A model generated the notes under the pieces. It made no database searches, was not told the DNA's origin, and saw only the letters and a program-made list of their open reading frames with translations. Shown one piece after another: positions 62,415-64,000 of a stretch of DNA of 64,000 nucleotides (position 1 is its first letter; each line of letters opens with the position of its first letter). The translations under genes were made by a program, and so were the position numbers. Origin of the DNA: UBA5336 sp038526245 (GTDB lineage: Bacteria; Pseudomonadota; Alphaproteobacteria; Caulobacterales; Hyphomonadaceae); contig JBCBGZ010000003.1 of NCBI GenBank assembly GCA_038526245.1, forward strand, positions 25,125 through 89,124. Direction: 5' to 3'.

Positions 62415-62910
62415 TGCACCAACCCGATATTAAGTCACCCCCAACGCAATCGTCCAGGGTTCGGCCAAACACTTTGCCTTCCAAACGCTCGACTGGGGCA
62501 GTGCACTTCCGCCCGCTTTTTTGAGAAAAGTGATAGACTGCGAACACCTCAGGCCGCAAGGCGCGTTGAGCCTCTGATATGTTTTGAAAGCAATGGTGGG
62601 CGGTACTGGGATCGAACCAGTGACCCCTACGATGTCAAGCCATCGGATGAAGGCTAAGCCATTGAAAAGATTGAAGTCGAACGAAGCGTAACGTTGCCAA
62701 TCGTCGGATAACGTAGCCCAAAATAGAGCATCGCAGCCTTCCAACGTTGCCACAACGTTGCCAGGCGAAAAGCGACCTCGAATGACCACTCTACGGACAT
62801 TGGCAAAGCTGGGTTCGTAAGGCTGGAATTCGCCGGAAGCTGTCATCGAGAGCACTTCCCATATCGCGAATTCTGCTTGGCAATGCCGCAAACAATCTGC
62901 ATGAGCGATC
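62415..62910. other. Intergenic region with a tRNA-Val 3' fragment
   Basis: This stretch of about 500 bp between the PBP gene and the 192-residue ORF contains no convincing gene except the tRNA fragment at 62594-62640. An open frame at 62430-62891 runs through the tRNA fragment (reading ...VTGSIPVPPT..., a common tRNA artefact) and is not supported. Confidence 0.5.
62594..62640 (-). pseudogene. 3' fragment of a tRNA-Val(GAC) gene
   Basis: On the minus strand the sequence reads anticodon loop TTGACAT (GAC anticodon), a variable segment, a perfect T-arm ACTGG-TTCGATC-CCAGT and acceptor strand ACCGCCCACCA. It matches the 3' half of tRNA-Val(GAC). The 5' acceptor strand, D-arm and 5' anticodon-stem strand are missing: the bases before TTGACAT do not pair with CGTAG after it. 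A 3'-only tRNA copy is typical of an attachment-site scar left by an integrated element. Confidence 0.7.
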
Positions 62911-63489
62911 CTAAATTAGGCCGACAATTTTGCTAATGAGCGAGGTGACATCTGTTATGGCCTTTGCAGCCTTCTTGGCTCGATCGGTGGCTCTTTTGAA
63001 CTTAGCGGCTTCAGTCTTCAGAACCTTCGCGGTGCGGTCCAGTTCAGTTTCTGCGGCTCTCAGGCTCGCTTTGTCGAACGCAATCGTAGCAATCAACCTT
63101 TGCACCGTGAAACGCTGGTCCGCCAAGGCTCGCAAAGCCACGCGCAATGCAGGTGTTTCGGTTAAATCCCTTTCGGGATTTTCAAGCTCCAGTTCAATCG
63201 GCAACATGGCTGCATCAATAGCCTCGCGTGCGGTTTTCAGGGCGACTTCCAGTCCATCATCCACATCGGCTTCCAATGCGACTATATCCGTCATGATGCG
63301 TCGGGATGGGCCGGAATTGGCAGCGGACACGGTCAAAGATTTCATATCTGGAACGCCAGCCGGATATTGAAACAGGGCAATGTCGGAGCCCGTTAGTTTC
63401 GGAATACCATGCAGTAGACTGTCCCAATTATACTTTTTGGATTGACTGATAAGAATTACGAGAATGCCGAAATAGGCGAGGAAGCCCAC
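62911..63489 (-). CDS. Hypothetical protein with N-terminal membrane segment
   Basis: A 192-residue ORF starting with GTG. A short hydrophobic stretch (FLAYFGILVILIS, residues 3-15) is followed by a soluble, mostly helical part; the C-terminal 60 residues are Lys/Ala/Thr-rich and likely coiled-coil (KAAKAITDVTSLI). The start overlaps the end of a truncated transposase ORF, so the true 5' end may have been changed by the insertion. Function unknown. Confidence 0.5.
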   Translation of the reverse strand: MGFLAYFGILVILISQSKKYNWDSLLHGIPKLTGSDIALFQYPAGVPDMKSLTVSAANSGPSRRIMTDIVALEADVDDGLEVALKTAREAIDAAMLPIELELENPERDLTETPALRVALRALADQRFTVQRLIATIAFDKASLRAAETELDRTAKVLKTEAAKFKRATDRAKKAAKAITDVTSLISKIVGLI

Positions 63490-63695
63490 TAGCAGACCGA
63501 CACCGTATTTTCTTCATCAAGCTGCTTCAAGCGCTTCATCTCCGACGGCATGAGACCACCATACTTTTTGCGCCAGTTGTAAAATGTCGCCTCGGCGATC
63601 CCAGCCTTGCGGCAGACTTCCGCAATCGGGGTTCCATCCTCAGTCTGGCGCAAAATGAATGCGATCTGGGCGTCCGTGAATTTGGATTTTCGCAT
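63489..63695 (-). pseudogene. Truncated IS3-family transposase OrfA
   Basis: From the ATG at 63695 the translation opens MRKSKFTDAQIAFILRQ and continues with AEVCRKAGIAEATFYNW, a helix-turn-helix typical of IS3/IS407-type OrfA, up to KRLKQLDEEN. It then breaks off after about 62 residues into unrelated sequence and stops. OrfB is absent. This is a remnant, not an active insertion sequence. Confidence 0.85.
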
Positions 63696-63771
63696 CGAAT
63701 CTTCCTTCTCCCCGACGGGATCATAACTGGAAAATTCCAATCTCAAGTGGTCCGAAAATCGGGGATCAGGT

Positions 63772-64000
63772 CAAGCGGCTTTCAAGTTTCTCCGCAAAGC
63801 CATGAAGCGGTATGGCGCACCCAGAGCCATCGTCACAGACCGTCTTCGATCCTATGGCGCAGCGATGAAAGAGCTTGGAAATCACGACCGCCAGGAGGTC
63901 GGTCGACATCTCAACAATCGGGCTGAGAATAGCCACTTACCATTTCGACGACGGGAGAGGGCGATGACCAGATTTCGAAGGATGAGCCAGCTTCAGAAGT
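63772..64000 (+). mobile_element. IS6-family transposase fragment (3' part, continues past window)
   Basis: The plus-strand frame reads AFKFLRKAMKRYGAPRAIVT, DRLRSYGAAMKELG, then NNRAENSHLPFRRRERAM and RRMSQLQK, the conserved C-terminal catalytic half of IS6-family DDE transposases (the catalytic Glu is in RAENSH). The N-terminal half is missing; the fragment starts abruptly about 75 bp beyond the IS3 remnant. No start codon is in frame, so it is truncated or the frame is broken. Confidence 0.85.

Noticed and set aside
62430..62891. 153-codon minus-strand ORF across the tRNA fragment
   Set aside because: It reads through the tRNA T-arm and acceptor sequence, a common annotation artefact, and shows no family features.

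Overview
The window is a large part of a photosynthesis gene cluster (PGC) from a GC-rich alphaproteobacterium, followed by about 25 kb of unrelated accessory genes. It encodes a type-2 reaction centre (pufL, pufM), LH1 antenna genes (pufB, pufA), most bacteriochlorophyll a genes and a spirilloxanthin/spheroidene-type carotenoid set (crtE, B, I, C, D, F). No pufC (tetraheme reaction-centre cytochrome) and no puc (LH2) genes are present. This fits an aerobic anoxygenic phototroph or purple non-sulfur alphaproteobacterium. I cannot name the genus from the sequence.

Layout. (1) 1-5531, minus strand: bchF-bchN-bchB-bchH with translational overlaps; bchH runs off the left edge. (2) 5955-12122, plus strand: the regulators aerR/ppaA and ppsR, then bchG, a PucC-type transporter, bchP and a small membrane protein. 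(3) 12241-19977, minus strand: the superoperon bchC-X-Y-Z-pufQ-B-A-L-M, ending in a strong terminator that faces the plus-strand genes. (4) 20081-25130: non-photosynthetic insert genes (membrane protein, P450, ATP-grasp protein, prolyl aminopeptidase, lipoprotein). (5) 25164-33084: crtF-crtE (minus), crtD-crtC (plus), crtI-crtB plus a small ORF (minus). (6) 33145-39834, minus: idi, a lipoprotein cytochrome c, bchI, bchD, bchO and a DUF3422 gene. (7) 39939-49184: an RND efflux pair, a c-type-heme lipoprotein, a SnoaL-like protein and a SARP-type regulator with TPRs. (8) 49293-57093: a radical SAM protein, an MBOAT acyltransferase, six secreted phage-tail-collar-like proteins arranged as a duplicated three-gene unit (A1-B1-C1 / A2-B2-C2), and an SGNH-type protein. 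(9) 57130-62414: a hypothetical gene, a 700-residue membrane protein and a divergent class A penicillin-binding protein. (10) 62594-64000: a 3' fragment of a tRNA-Val gene, an unknown ORF and two transposase fragments, which look like the edge of a mobile region.

How it works together. AerR and PpsR are the expected redox/light regulators. Matches to the PpsR palindrome (TGT-N12-ACA, or a TGT-N12-ACG variant) lie upstream of bchF, bchG, bchC, crtE/crtD and crtI. Several occur as tandem pairs 7-8 bp apart, as described for CrtJ at the Rhodobacter bchC promoter. The Bch enzymes make BChl a, the Crt enzymes make acyclic methoxylated carotenoids, and both assemble with PufLM/PufAB. With no PufC, the lipid-anchored cytochrome c with a long Ala/Asp-rich arm next to bchI is a plausible electron donor to the reaction centre. 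The most unusual part of the window is the duplicated triplet of secreted tail-collar proteins between the MBOAT and SGNH genes.
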